Shown piece by piece: positions 1 to 13,335 of a stretch of 28,979 nucleotides of DNA (within the stretch, counting starts at the first letter, position 1; each line of letters begins with the position of its first letter). The notes beneath the pieces were generated by a model. The model saw only the letters and a program-made list of their open reading frames with translations, had not been told where the DNA came from and did no database searches. Source of the stretch: Guillardia theta CCMP2712. Its lineage: Eukaryota > Cryptophyceae > Pyrenomonadales > Geminigeraceae. The stretch is from NCBI RefSeq assembly GCF_000315625.1, contig NW_005434651.1:669239-698217 (forward strand). Reading direction: 5' to 3'. The position numbers and the translations under genes were made by a program.

Positions 1-700
1 CCACCCACCACTCGGCACCGCCATCATCGACACCTACCTGCACCACCTCGTGCTCTTCGGTGCTGCTTGTCCAGGAACGGTGCCCCGACGAGGTCAGCAG
101 ATACTACATCCCTGTACCAGCATCAGCATCTCCTCCTCGCCTCCTCCCTCTCTTCCTCCTCCTCTCCTCGTCCTCTCCGTGTCCCGCTCTCCCTTCTCCT
201 CTCCTCTCCTCTCCTCTCCACGCTTCATCCGTTCTCTTGCTGTTGTTTCTCTCAAGGCTACCTTCCCGCCACCTCGCCGACGTCCATGGGCCCTCCAGCG
301 GCTACTCTACTTGCTCTGCATGGCACCGAGTCACAATGAAGGAGGAGAGGAGCTGGAAGATAGAAGAGAATGTCGACGTGGGAAATAACGAGGAGGAGGA
401 GGAGAAAGGATGGAGTGATGGTGATGATAGAGACGACGTAGGGGAGAAAACGAGAAGTTGGAGCGAATGAGAACGAGCAAAAGGAAGAGGGGCGGAGGAG
501 GGAGGTGGAGACAGAGGCTGGTGCAGGCAGGTGACGATGATGGTGGTGACGGTGGTGGTGGCGGTGGTAATGATGATGATGAGGAAAGACGTTGGGAAGG
601 AGTTCACCTGGTCCACTCCATTCCTCCCCAACTTATTCCTCGTCGGTGCCCCTGCACTCTTCACGGACGTTAGATGCGAAAAACCCTCGTTGCCCCTCAA
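1..700. other. Left-edge stretch, possible plus-strand exon
   Basis: Nothing here is firmly recognised. In the second forward frame, bases 2-64 read without a stop and contain LGTAIIDTYLHHLVLFG, which has a protein-like mix of residues and is followed by a possible GT donor. A second candidate segment lies at 600-670 (reads EFTWSTPFLPNLFLVGAPAL in one frame). The DNA between is purine- and pyrimidine-rich low-complexity sequence (CTC tracts at 130-215, GAG tracts at 385-510). This could be the 3' end of a plus-strand gene that begins outside the window and converges on the ArfGAP gene, or chance reading frames. Confidence 0.2.
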
Positions 701-740
701 CCCACCCGCTTCACCTCCTCCACTTCAGCCTCCTCCTCTT

Positions 741-811
741 TCTCCTCCTCCTCCTCCTCCTCCTCCTCCTCCTCCTCCTCCTCCTCCTCCTCCTCCTCCT
801 CCTCCTCTTCC
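741..811. repeat. (TCC)n trinucleotide microsatellite
   Basis: About 70 bases of nearly pure TCC/CTC repeat just downstream of the ArfGAP stop codon. The long Ser, Leu or Pro runs it gives in the three forward frames are artefacts. Confidence 0.9.
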
Positions 812-892
812 GCCTCCTCCACAGGAGGACTCCTCCTCCTTGTTCTCCTCCTCACCTGCTGCCTCCAGGGAGTTGAAGTTGCTGGATCTGCT

Positions 893-5355
<4,463 letters not shown>

Positions 5356-5782
5356 GCTGAGTCTCTAGATCTCCAACTATTCTGTCTCTTCTCCCTTGAA
5401 ATCTCTGCTCTCTGCTACGGCTTGCCACCCTGGGAAACCGGACAAATCAGGCTGGGGCAACAATTGGTTCAGGGCGAGAAGAGAGCGGTTGTAGGAGAGA
5501 GAGGGTATGATGAGGACAACGTAGATGATACTTGCAGCAAGCAGAGCTCACCTTGAACTTCAGCCTGCATGGCGTCGCCTCTCCCGCCCTCCCTGATGCG
5601 CCTGCCGTCCCGCCTTGCGTTCCATTGCTGCCCTGGGCAAACGGACCCCAGAAAGGCTAGAAATTTAAAAAAAACATTTGAAAAAAGAATTTTAAAAAAA
5701 CTTGAGGTCAAATAATTTACTCAACGCTTCCTGGTACTTAAGGGCTAGGGAATCCCGCAATGTTAGCAGCTGTTCTTCCGCA
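5356..5782. promoter_or_regulatory. Divergent intergenic region between the ArfGAP and AIG2-like genes
   Basis: The two genes start back to back here, about 427 bp apart, so both promoters and 5' UTRs must lie in this stretch. It contains an A-rich segment at 5660-5700 with several runs of six to eight A. No core promoter element could be assigned with confidence. Confidence 0.5.
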
Positions 5783-7024
5783 ATGCGCACGTTGAAGGTG
5801 CTCCTGCTCCTTGCAGCTGCTCCCGAGGTGAGCGGGAAGGAGGACGGAGTGGTTCTAGGAGACATATGGGATGTTCCCTTCCTCTGTCTCCCCTCCCCCC
5901 TCCGCCGCATTCCCCTCCCTTCTCAACACTCGTTTGGTTGTTTTTTTTGGAATTTCCTGTCTACCCTGTGCTACGCTGTAGTTGACGGCATCCAGGTATC
6001 TGCATTCTCTTCTTCGCTCGCGGTCCCTCGTCGTGTGTTGACAAGCTCAATCTCCCCAAGCCTGCTACCGCTCAAATCGTATCGAGGAATACACAGTCGA
6101 AGTTTTGCTACAATGCAAGGTTGACCTTGTGGTGCAGTCGAGTATGCCTTGTTGTTGACACGCGGTTTAGCCTCCGCATCAAAGCGCTCCTCCTCAACAA
6201 GTAATTCAGATGATGGTCATTACCAAAACCTTCTCTTCATTTATGGATCGCTCATGGCCAAGGACGTCATGTATGGTCTTGTAAACCGCGTCCCTGTTTG
6301 CCAGCCAGGCGGGCTACTACGCTAGCATGAGAGGCCGACTGACGCTAACTCGCATACAGCTATTCTCTCCGGGTATCATCGTTACTGTTTGCCTTGCCGG
6401 CCTTATCCTGGCATCAAAGAACGTGAATCCGGCAGTGTCAAAGGTGAGTTGGAGAAGTATTCTTGCTTTCGATTGCGATGCTGACTGTGAATATCAGGGT
6501 TGATCGTTGCCGATCTCTCAGAGGAGGAGTGCCAGATTCTCGACTACTTTGAGGGAGACGAGTATGAAAAGCGTCAGCTGCGGGTGGGAGGAGGTTCAAG
6601 TCACACCTGAAGTCTGCTGAGGAGTGTGGCGATCAGGTTCAAGTGTCGAGGGAAGCCATTGAAGTCAGCAGCCCAGGGCTTCTCCCGTGATGGATTGATT
6701 TGGCCCTTGCATGTGCTGACTGCATTGTTAGCATGGAAACATATATGCTGAGTGAGGATACGGTCTTGGTGAATGCGTACGTGTACAAGGTGTGGGATAC
6801 TTTCAAAGCTTGTGATGGGAATGGAGTTGAAGAGTTTGAGCTAGGGTGACGACGATGTCTATGGGACATGGCACATCGAAGATTTTCTGCGATCCAACAT
6901 CCTGGATGACTACGTCTCTGATTCCAGGTATGAGCTCTCCTTCGCCCTTTCCCATAGCTGACCTGGCCCCTTCCTCGCCGCCGCAAGTATTGTGAGGGAG
7001 GATTTCCTAAGATCGAACTCTTAA
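5783..7024 (+). CDS. AIG2-like / gamma-glutamylcyclotransferase-fold protein with plastid presequence
   Basis: Nine exons (5783-5827, 5996-6119, 6171-6308, 6360-6443, 6498-6583, 6637-6686, 6732-6789, 6845-6927, 6988-7024) sum to 705 nt, or 234 aa, with matching phases throughout. The N-terminus is a short hydrophobic signal peptide (MRTLKVLLLLAAAPEVSA) and then a Phe-led, Ser/Arg-rich transit-like region (FSSSLAVPRRVLTSS). The mature part has the family signature glycine loop (LLFIYGSLM, about residue 80), the GYHRYCLPCRPYPGIKE strand pair, the acidic LDYFEGDEYEK motif carrying the expected catalytic Glu, AYVYK, and the C-terminal WHIEDFLRSNILDDY. Enzymes of this fold cyclise gamma-glutamyl groups to 5-oxoproline; plant AIG2 proteins are related, but their substrate is not settled. 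Exon 3 seems to end in a GC donor, and the last exon (3' splice site GCAAG) is the least certain part. Confidence 0.8.
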
Positions 7025-7349
7025 GGGGAAAAGGAGTGAATCTGGATGTTCCTATCGTTCATAAAAAAGTCATATATCTTGGCACCGGGGAACTTCCGAA
7101 ATCCACCAAAATTCTGTAAAAAACAAATCGTGAACTGACAGTGTCAGTGTTGCCATGCATGATGCTCTATTCTTACGCGGCGCCGGGCAGCGCCCACGTT
7201 GACTAGATGTCGTGGCAGTGGCACGGTGGGCTGCTCAGTACCCGGTGATCGGGCCCTGTCCGGTCTCTCAGTGGCAGTGGCCATGAGGCCCGCAAAAAGG
7301 AAGGTGGCACCTCCGGGAAAAAAGTGAAACTTTCATATCCAACTTAAAT
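7025..7349. other. Intergenic between the AIG2-like gene and tRNA-Ala
   Basis: No gene is visible. A GC-rich block at 7170-7290 is followed by A-rich DNA. The run of six A at 7318-7323 reads as T6 on the minus strand, about 27 bases past the tRNA, and fits an RNA polymerase III terminator. Confidence 0.5.
7318..7323 (-). terminator. Pol III T-run terminator of tRNA-Ala
   Basis: Six consecutive T on the minus strand downstream of the tRNA 3' end; T4 or longer is the normal RNA polymerase III stop signal. Confidence 0.6.
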
Positions 7350-7421
7350 GGACAACCCGGGTATCGATCCCGGTGCCTCTCGCATGCTAAGCGAGCGCTC
7401 TACCATCTGAGCTAGTCGCCC
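7350..7421 (-). tRNA. tRNA-Ala (anticodon AGC)
   Basis: A 72-nt cloverleaf can be drawn on the minus strand. The acceptor stem pairs GGGCGAC with GTTGTCC (two G-U pairs). The D arm carries the A-box TAGCTCAGATGGTAGAGCG. The anticodon arm has AGC at 7388-7386 within CGCTTAGCATGCG. The T arm carries the B-box GGATCGATACC. There is no intron, and CCA is not encoded, as is usual for nuclear tRNA genes. It would decode GCU and, after inosine editing, GCC and GCA alanine codons. Confidence 0.96.
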
Positions 7422-7850
7422 GTATGTACGTGAGGGGGTCCTGACTGATTTTGTTGGAGGTCACGTGCTCACACCCGATATGACCGTGAAGAAAAAGGGA
7501 GGTGCAGGGGTCAAGGAGAGGACCTTTGCATTATTTGATAGGGGAAGACTTAGAAAATAAGAGGAGAGGGAGGGGGGTGGTCGATCGGAAAGCAACCGGG
7601 GGAACAAAGACCCATGTATTGCGTTGGTGAACTGGTGGGGTGGTGGGAGACACATGGGTAGTCCAGTTTCGTCAGTCACAAAGTAGGGTCATATTGACCT
7701 TAAAATAAACGAAAAGTGTGGGTAAGGGGTAGACGAAAAAATTACAACTGGGAGGTGGGGTAGACAATTTCGTTCTAATAAGTACGGTGGGTAGGCAGGG
7801 GGCTGGAAGTTATAAAGGTCGCGCTGGAGGAGAAATCCAACCCGAGGGCT
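7422..7850. promoter_or_regulatory. Intergenic upstream of the glutathione peroxidase, with a TATA-like box
   Basis: No gene is seen. TATAAA at 7811-7816 lies 35-40 bases before the peroxidase start codon and could be its TATA box, which would leave a very short leader. The stretch 7560-7800 is rich in GGGTAG/GGTGGG motifs that recur in other intergenic parts of the window. Confidence 0.4.
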
Positions 7851-8621
7851 ATGCTGGTACCCCTGCTGCGAACAGCGGCGGTGGTAGCGGCAGTAGCTGG
7901 ACAGGTTTCAGCCTTCTCGTCGCCGAAGGCAACGCTGTTCTCTTCTCTCTCTCCTTCCCTCGCCTCGACCAGGAAGATCTGCTCCCGGAGCTTTGTGAGC
8001 AGCGGATTCCGCACCCTTGGAAGGATCGGAGGTCTTGGTCTGGCCCTCGCTGCTCCCGTTCGCATGGCATCAGCATCGAGCTTGACCATGTCTGGACGTG
8101 TTCTTGACGGCATCACTGCCAAGGACATCGACGGCAACATGGTAGATCTTGGGGCGACTTACGGATCTGTCCCGGCAGTCCTTGTCGTCAACTTGGCCTC
8201 GAAATGAGGCTTGACTGACTCCAACTATCGCGAGCTTGTAGAGCTGTCTGGCAAGTACAGCAACGACGAGCTTGTGGTGTTGGGGTTTCCCTGCAACCAA
8301 TTCGGAGGACAAGAACCTGGAACAGATGCTGAGGTGAAGGCATTTGCTCAAGGCAAATACGGCGCGAAGTTCCCACTTTTCTCGAAGATCGACGTGAACG
8401 GTCCCAACGCTCATCCCTTGTACCAGAAGTTGAAGAAGTCTGCTCAGAACAAGACTCTTCTTTCGCTGATGGGGGATGACATCAAGTGGAACTTTGGCAA
8501 GTTTCTGATCAGCAACGGTGTGGCGGTCAAGCGCTTCGAACCGACGAGCAACCCGCTCTCGATCGTAGGCGACATCGACTCTGCCATCCAGAAGGCCCAG
8601 ATCATAGGGCGCTCAAAGTGA
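7851..8621 (+). CDS. Glutathione peroxidase, plastid-targeted, probable selenoprotein (in-frame TGA)
   Basis: This enzyme reduces hydrogen peroxide or lipid hydroperoxides at the expense of a thiol donor. A single 771-nt reading frame (256 codons) is interrupted only by TGA at 8205-8207. That codon sits exactly at the catalytic position of the family, between VVNLASK and GLTDSNYREL, where homologues have Sec or Cys. The rest of the catalytic tetrad is intact: FPCNQFGGQEPG (Gln about residue 150) and DDIKWNFGKFL (Trp213, Asn214). The frame and homology run on unbroken for 137 residues after the TGA, and no intron signals flank it, so readthrough as selenocysteine (U119) is the simplest reading. 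The N-terminus is a bipartite plastid presequence: signal peptide MLVPLLRTAAVVAAVAGQVSA, then FSSPKATLFSS and a Ser/Arg-rich region. Were TGA a true stop, the product would lack its active site. Confidence 0.92.
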
Positions 8622-8653
8622 TGATCAGGGTTGTCAAGGCCTGAGAGAGGACA

Positions 8654-8696
8654 GTGATGCATCTGATGAAGGCGGATTCTCCATCACAATCTTTGA
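8654..8696 (+). promoter_or_regulatory. Candidate SECIS element in the peroxidase 3' UTR
   Basis: A selenoprotein mRNA needs a SECIS stem-loop in its 3' UTR. Starting 33 bases after the stop there is GTGA (8654-8657), eleven bases, then AA (8669-8670) at the start of a possible apical loop closed by TGATG/CATCA pairing (8664-8668 with 8682-8686), and TGA at 8694-8696. The spacing suits the GTGA...AA...GA core, but the lower half of the helix pairs poorly, so this is a candidate only. Confidence 0.3.
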
Positions 8697-8849
8697 AGGC
8701 GCTTCCTGAAAGTCGCGAGACAGGGTCGTGCCCGAGTAGTGTTCAAGCTCTTCCATTGCAGGAAGGAGGGGCGGAAGACATGATGTGTTGGAGGTCGTTG
8801 AAAAGGCGATTTTCCATCTTTTTCTGTATGTACACTAGTTCATCTTGCA

Positions 8850-8855
8850 AATAAA
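8850..8855 (+). promoter_or_regulatory. AATAAA polyadenylation signal of the peroxidase
   Basis: A canonical AATAAA lies 229 bases after the peroxidase stop codon and 27 bases before the convergent gene ends. It is the only such signal in this gap on the plus strand. Confidence 0.5.
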
Positions 8856-8881
8856 ATCCATAACTATTATTACATCCCATT

Positions 8882-9997
8882 TTACGTGTCTGCAAACCAA
8901 GCAAGTGAGAAAGGACGAGGAATAGAATGACAGGACCCTTTCTCTTCTTGTGGCTCTCGTATCCGTCGAACACTTGCGAAGAGAATGTGTTGTACCTGTG
9001 CCAAAACAGTCAAGAGGATTCGATAATCGTCAAGCAAATACTCGTAGACTCGGTATGCTGTCTCCTTCGCCTCCGAGATGGCGGCTGCCACCCTCAGTTG
9101 CTGAAAACACTTTCAACTCGCGAGATAGCAACATCGTCAGGATTTTTCACATCCTCATCCATGGAGGTTCCTCCAGCCTTCTTCCGGTTGAGTGCCTGCA
9201 ATCCAATCTTTCAGTCTGATCCTCCCCCATGCGCTCCCTCCTTACATGTTCCACTGCTTTCCTTTGCTTCTCTTGTGCTCGCTGCAGTCAAGGGGATGAA
9301 AACGGCGATTTGTCAGGCTGCAAAGCACAAACCTGCTGCTCCTGTTGCTGCAGAAAAGAAATGTCTTCCTGGGGATGTCCAATCAGGGAAAACGGGCAAG
9401 ACAACTCATCCGTGTATACTGCAGAGAATTCGTCTGTGATGTTCTTGACTTTCCTGCAGTCTGTTTGTCAACATGGATGCATCCGTCCCTCAAGGCTCAA
9501 ATCCACACCTCACCAGCCCCCCCGACGGAGGCCCGCCTCGCATCAGCTGCAACTGCATGTCAGTAGGGTTGCGACGAGGTTCTCCCCCACCAGCTGCAAA
9601 TCCTCCGCTGGAATTGCCGGGACGTTGATCTCCTTCCACTTGTATTTCTTCTGCTTCACTTCATCGGCAGCTTCACCCCCGTCCTCCTCCTCTTGCTCGT
9701 CCTTATGGTCTGGAGCTCCTGGCAAGGGCAAGCAGTCAATGGTGGACGTAGTTTGCGAGGGATTCCTGCGACGACCTGATATGGTTGTGACCTTCATCCT
9801 TGAGACAGGTTGGCTGTTCACTTCTACCGCGTTCCTGAAGCTGTCTGGCAGGACCTCGTGGTCGTCGGCATTCAGCTTGCTCTCCGTGAAGTCCTGCGCA
9901 AAATGGGCCTAAGTGCGAACGGTTTGCTCGTTGCTGGCTCTCTCACTTTCCCTACGAACGACTTCAGGAAATTGTTGCCCTTCCATGATTCATCCAT
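8882..9997 (-). CDS. Hypothetical coiled-coil protein, eight exons
   Basis: The family is not recognised. Eight exons on the minus strand (9997-9947, 9893-9776, 9718-9591, 9552-9509, 9453-9333, 9281-9246, 9195-9151, 9100-8882) agree in phase and sum to 762 nt, or 253 aa. The start MDESWKGNNFLKSFVGK follows an ATG in good context. The first half has an acidic run (DEQEEEDGGE) and KKYKWKEINVPAIPAEDL. The middle holds KVKNITDEFSAVYTDELS. The second half is Gln/Glu/Lys-rich and probably helical (LQQQEQQRAQEKQRKAVEH; VAAAISEAKETAYRVYEYLL). No signal peptide or membrane segment is seen, so a cytosolic or nuclear adaptor-like protein is possible. The 3' end is less certain: a GT at the TVLAQ codon could start another intron. 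The gene converges on the peroxidase with a gap of about 260 bp. Confidence 0.6.
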
Positions 9998-10329
9998 GTT
10001 CCCTGGCAGAGAAAGCAACGGATTCTGCTGACTCTGTCAACGGATCAGAAATCAGCTTGCACACTTGCAAACGAAATAACGTGAAAAGAGGTAGCGAGAT
10101 ATGTTGGGAAGAGCCGGAGTGAGGTAGAAGGCAAGGGAACAAACCTGTGTTGACGATTCGTTTCCCATTCTTGCTATCCGATAGATTTATGTGCCGAGAG
10201 CTTCGGATTAAGATCTAAGCAAATGACAGATTCAATTCATACACCAGCCATTCCGCAGTCCTCCTGCCTCACACGCTGCCTTCTGCCTACCTGCCTCTTT
10301 CCCTCCCTCCTTGCCTGTCTCCCTCCTTG

Positions 10330-10363
<34 letters not shown>

Positions 10364-10831
10364 TACCTGCCTGCATGAATGATCGCCCGGCTATCTCTGC
10401 ATGACCCCTGTGCCTCTTCCCTCTGCACCGGCGGCATGGTGACCTCCAAACACCAGCCCGCCTCGTCACATGTGTCAAGGCAGAAGCCTGTCGGGCGGTA
10501 AATTAGCCCAGGTGTTAATAGACAATTTAGGCAGGATCCGGCTAATCCAGAGAACTGCCATGGCAGGAGAGGAGGGGGGGAGTGGAGCTAGAGGAAGAGG
10601 AGGATGAGGAGGAGGAAGAGGATGATGAAGAGGTGTTGGTGGACAAGGGGGAGGGAAACATACAGGTGGGCGCTAGGGAGAACATTGCGCTGGGGATGCC
10701 TTATGGATATTTACGATTCTAACTGATTCGTCCAGAGGTAGCCGGAATGAAATCATTCTGATTGACCTTGGGAAAAACCTAAGGGTACATGCCGCAAACA
10801 ACATCGCGGCACTCGTTAAACTTCGGCATCT
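9998..10831. other. Intergenic between the coiled-coil and Cys-rich genes
   Basis: These two genes diverge from this 834-bp stretch, so it should contain both promoters. It holds a (TGCC)n microsatellite, a GAG-rich tract at 10560-10640, and otherwise nothing recognised. Confidence 0.5.
10311..10373. repeat. (TGCC)n tetranucleotide microsatellite
   Basis: About ten tandem TGCC/CCTG units with a few substitutions, the same unit as shorter tracts at 3594-3619 and 24194-24225. Confidence 0.85.
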
Positions 10832-11631
10832 ATGTACGCCATCTATGCCGCTCGCCGCATGGTCGCTGACAATGCCCCTCCTTGTCGCAGTCCGTTGCTC
10901 TGCTCCTCCTCTGCTGCTGCGGGCCATCGTTAGGATCGAGATGCTGTTTGGTCCCCGATTTTCTCAACGAGAATATTGCCCCCGGCCTGGTGCAGTGCCA
11001 GCAGGTACGACCGTCATCATCCTCCTCGCCACGAGCTCTTGACGTAAGTATCTCCTCCTTGGCCATGACAGGAGTGCGGCGCTTTCGTGCAGTACGCCAC
11101 AACGCAATCGTGCATCCTCAATAGCACATGCGAACATGCCATGGCAGACTTCACCACCGCCATGAACCTCGCGGTGAAGGTGAGGAGCGCACCCTCTGCC
11201 AGCAAGCGCTTAACATGAACTGACACGTCAATTTGCAGAGGTTGTCCGTCAGCCAGGTTTGCACGTCAGATTTCAGAGTTTGTTTCCCTGGGGTCTCGTG
11301 TCTGGGAGGAGAGTGCAATCCTGGACCCAACACCATGTCAATCCCCTGCGAGCTAGCTTTGAGGAGGGCGGTAAGGGCCTGCCAGCGGCCGGGTAGCTGT
11401 CTTTCCTGACTGAGGGATCCAGGTTTGCGCTTATCACTTCCCGAGGTGCGTCAACGACTATCTGATCTTCAGCTACGAGGTGCGTCGCGATGTTGATCTC
11501 ATCTCATAGCGTAATGACGATGACATGGAATCCTCCAGGTTTGTAGGGAGACGTGCGAGGACGTATCGATTTACTGCAACATCACCCTCGATGAAGTGAC
11601 AGCCCCCTTGCGAATCCCCTGCAGGAGATGA
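10832..11631 (+). CDS. Small secreted Cys-rich protein, Frizzled-CRD-like
   Basis: Six exons (10832-10861, 10891-11004, 11072-11179, 11239-11370, 11423-11479, 11539-11631) are all in phase 0 and sum to 534 nt, or 177 aa. The start gives a signal peptide (MYAIYAARRMSVALLLLCC). The mature chain has about 15 Cys. A central part (ECGAFVQYATTQSCILNSTC) is followed by a C-terminal block with the spacing of Frizzled-type cysteine-rich domains (VCAYHFPRCVNDY, VCRETCEDVSIYC, then IPCRR and stop). Frizzled CRDs bind lipids or Wnt-type ligands in animals; the ligand here is unknown, and no transmembrane segment follows, so the protein is secreted or lies in the lumen. The first intron (29 bp) is unusually short, so the start could be different. 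Confidence 0.6.
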
Positions 11632-11921
11632 TCCTGTGTGCAGGTTGTAAACATCCCACGGTGCACCGACAGGAACTTTGGTTGTACAGGGGGGGCAGGC
11701 ATGCTGGGGCTGACGAAATGGGCAACTTTGGCAATGTCCATGATTGGTTGGCGAATCACTCACTTGTATATGTAGCATTTTCTGTTGATGTATGTCGTAT
11801 AGATGTAATGAAGGAATCAATCTCAGAAACCTGAACGAGGAACTTCGATCACGAGTCGAATGATATGCGTGATGCCGAATCGTTACCAGGCTGCTGGCCC
11901 GGACTGACTGACGGTGCAAAT

Positions 11922-12488
11922 TTATGGACAACGGGAGAATTCCAGCGGATCGTGAAACTTCATTCAGTCAAACGGCATTTCCCACATCATGAGATCTTCG
12001 ACGTGCGCACGTGCTTGGTGCCGAAGGTAAGAATGTCGGGGAGGTCTCTGTAGACACTCCCTCGGAACAGAAGGATATCGGAATCGTCTTCCGACATATA
12101 GTCTTGCTCACTCTCCGAGTGACCAGAGACGATCCCACGCCTGCTGATCTCGAACAACTTCCTCTTGCTCCTCTGCTCACTATCGCCCTTGATGTATTCC
12201 GGCGACCTTGTTCGATGCGGCGTTACCTTTGGACTATAAACAGCAATGAGGTCGATCGGAGCAAGAAACGAACGCGGAATACCTGCAGGATGAAGGGACA
12301 TCGATGGCAACAGCTCCCTCTGATTTGGAAGAAGGATGGATGTCTTTGTATGTCTGGTGATCATCCTTCCGTTGTGCTCCTTGAGCGCATCCTAACAACC
12401 CGTTGCCTTTGTCGCTATGCTCCAAGTTTTCGACCTGTGAAGGCGCTGTCGAGTCTCCATGCGATCCTTGCTCTTTCTCTTTGTTCAT
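11922..12488 (-). CDS. Hypothetical protein (uncertain model)
   Basis: This product is not recognised. On the minus strand the stretch 12230-12007 has gene-like codon use and reads a hydrophilic sequence (GHSESEQDYMSEDDSDILLF; SVYRDLPDILTFGTKH). A GT donor after TKH joins in phase to an exon at about 11957-11922 reading FHDPLEFSRCP and then TAA. An ATG at 12488 (MNKEKEQGSHGDSTAPSQ) could be the first exon, but its junction to the rest is unclear. A plus-strand frame at 12011-12529 overlaps but looks less like coding sequence. Confidence 0.35.
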
Positions 12489-13335
12489 CGCAAAACAATC
12501 ACTCCAAGATGATTCTTAATCTGAAATAAAGATGTCAAAAAGATTCTGTCACAAACACCATAATGGCAGAGAGTAATCCCCTATCAAAAAAATCCTCGAA
12601 AGTAGCTACAAACCCCCTTTCCCTTTTTCGTAGTGTTTCATTGTTCAATATGAGATCTTTGGTACCCTCTCAAAACCACATGCTTCATCTTATGGATCCT
12701 ACCCTGCATTTCCCGCCGAATCCCATAACAGAATTCGAAGCTCCTTTCGTTTTGATTCCAACCTCACCCCCGTCCCCCCAGGATCTATATCCCAGCCAAG
12801 CTCACTATCCCTGTCGGACTGGCTTCTTGTCCTTCTGGCCTCATATTCGAATCCTGCCCCTTATCTACTTCCTCCCCCATCGTTGCCTCCTCCCTCGACT
12901 CCTCTCGTTCCCGCCATGCCTATCGGGCGCATGAAAAGTAGCGAACTTGTCTGTCCCAATCTCACATCGCCTGAGAAACCACCCCACCACTTGCTTTGCT
13001 GACATGAACCCCCATTTTGTACCGGAAAATGGGGGGTGATAGGCAATCTTTACATTTATGGGTGGGTAGTTGCGCCCCTGTACGCTTTTGAAGAAAGTTC
13101 TTTTCGGTCACGTACCACAACCACGTACGACCTTCATCCATTACTTAACATACTAACCCGTACTAATTTTGTACCGAAGTTTTGTATCTGATACAAAAAT
13201 GAGCTCCCTTATGGGGTGTTCTACCCCTACCCCCTCTGAATACCGGAGTTCATCATACTCTAGCACCACCCCTGTTGGTTTTTCGAGTGGCTTTACAAAA
13301 GGGGCAGTACGCTCCGAACTCCGCGGCAACTGAAG
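12489..13335. other. Gene-poor intergenic stretch
   Basis: No convincing gene is present. The sequence is AT-rich to neutral and scattered with CCCCTACCCC/GGGTGGGTAG-type motifs (for example 13054-13070 and 13219-13235), like those at 7560-7800 and on both sides of the Fanzor gene. The 124-codon frame at 12563-12934 is rich in Pro, Ser and Leu with no domain and is not accepted as a gene. Confidence 0.45.

Noticed and set aside
6120-6137. An 18-nt mini-intron in the AIG2-like gene (GTTGAC...GTGCAG)
   Set aside because: It would also remove the in-frame TGA, but a 51-bp intron ending at 6170 (GGTTTAG) has the same phase and a more usual size.
8205-8207. TGA in the peroxidase read as a nonsense mutation (pseudogene)
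   Set aside because: It replaces precisely the catalytic Sec/Cys codon, and everything around it is conserved and in frame.
9031-9096. Stop of the coiled-coil gene at TGA 9094-9096
   Set aside because: A phase-0 intron (9150-9101) bypasses it and joins to a strongly coding-like exon (AISEAKETAYRVYEYLL).
12011-12529. 172-codon plus-strand frame followed by AATAAA
   Set aside because: Codon use and residue mix look worse than the minus-strand frame at the same place, and no domain or start context supports it.
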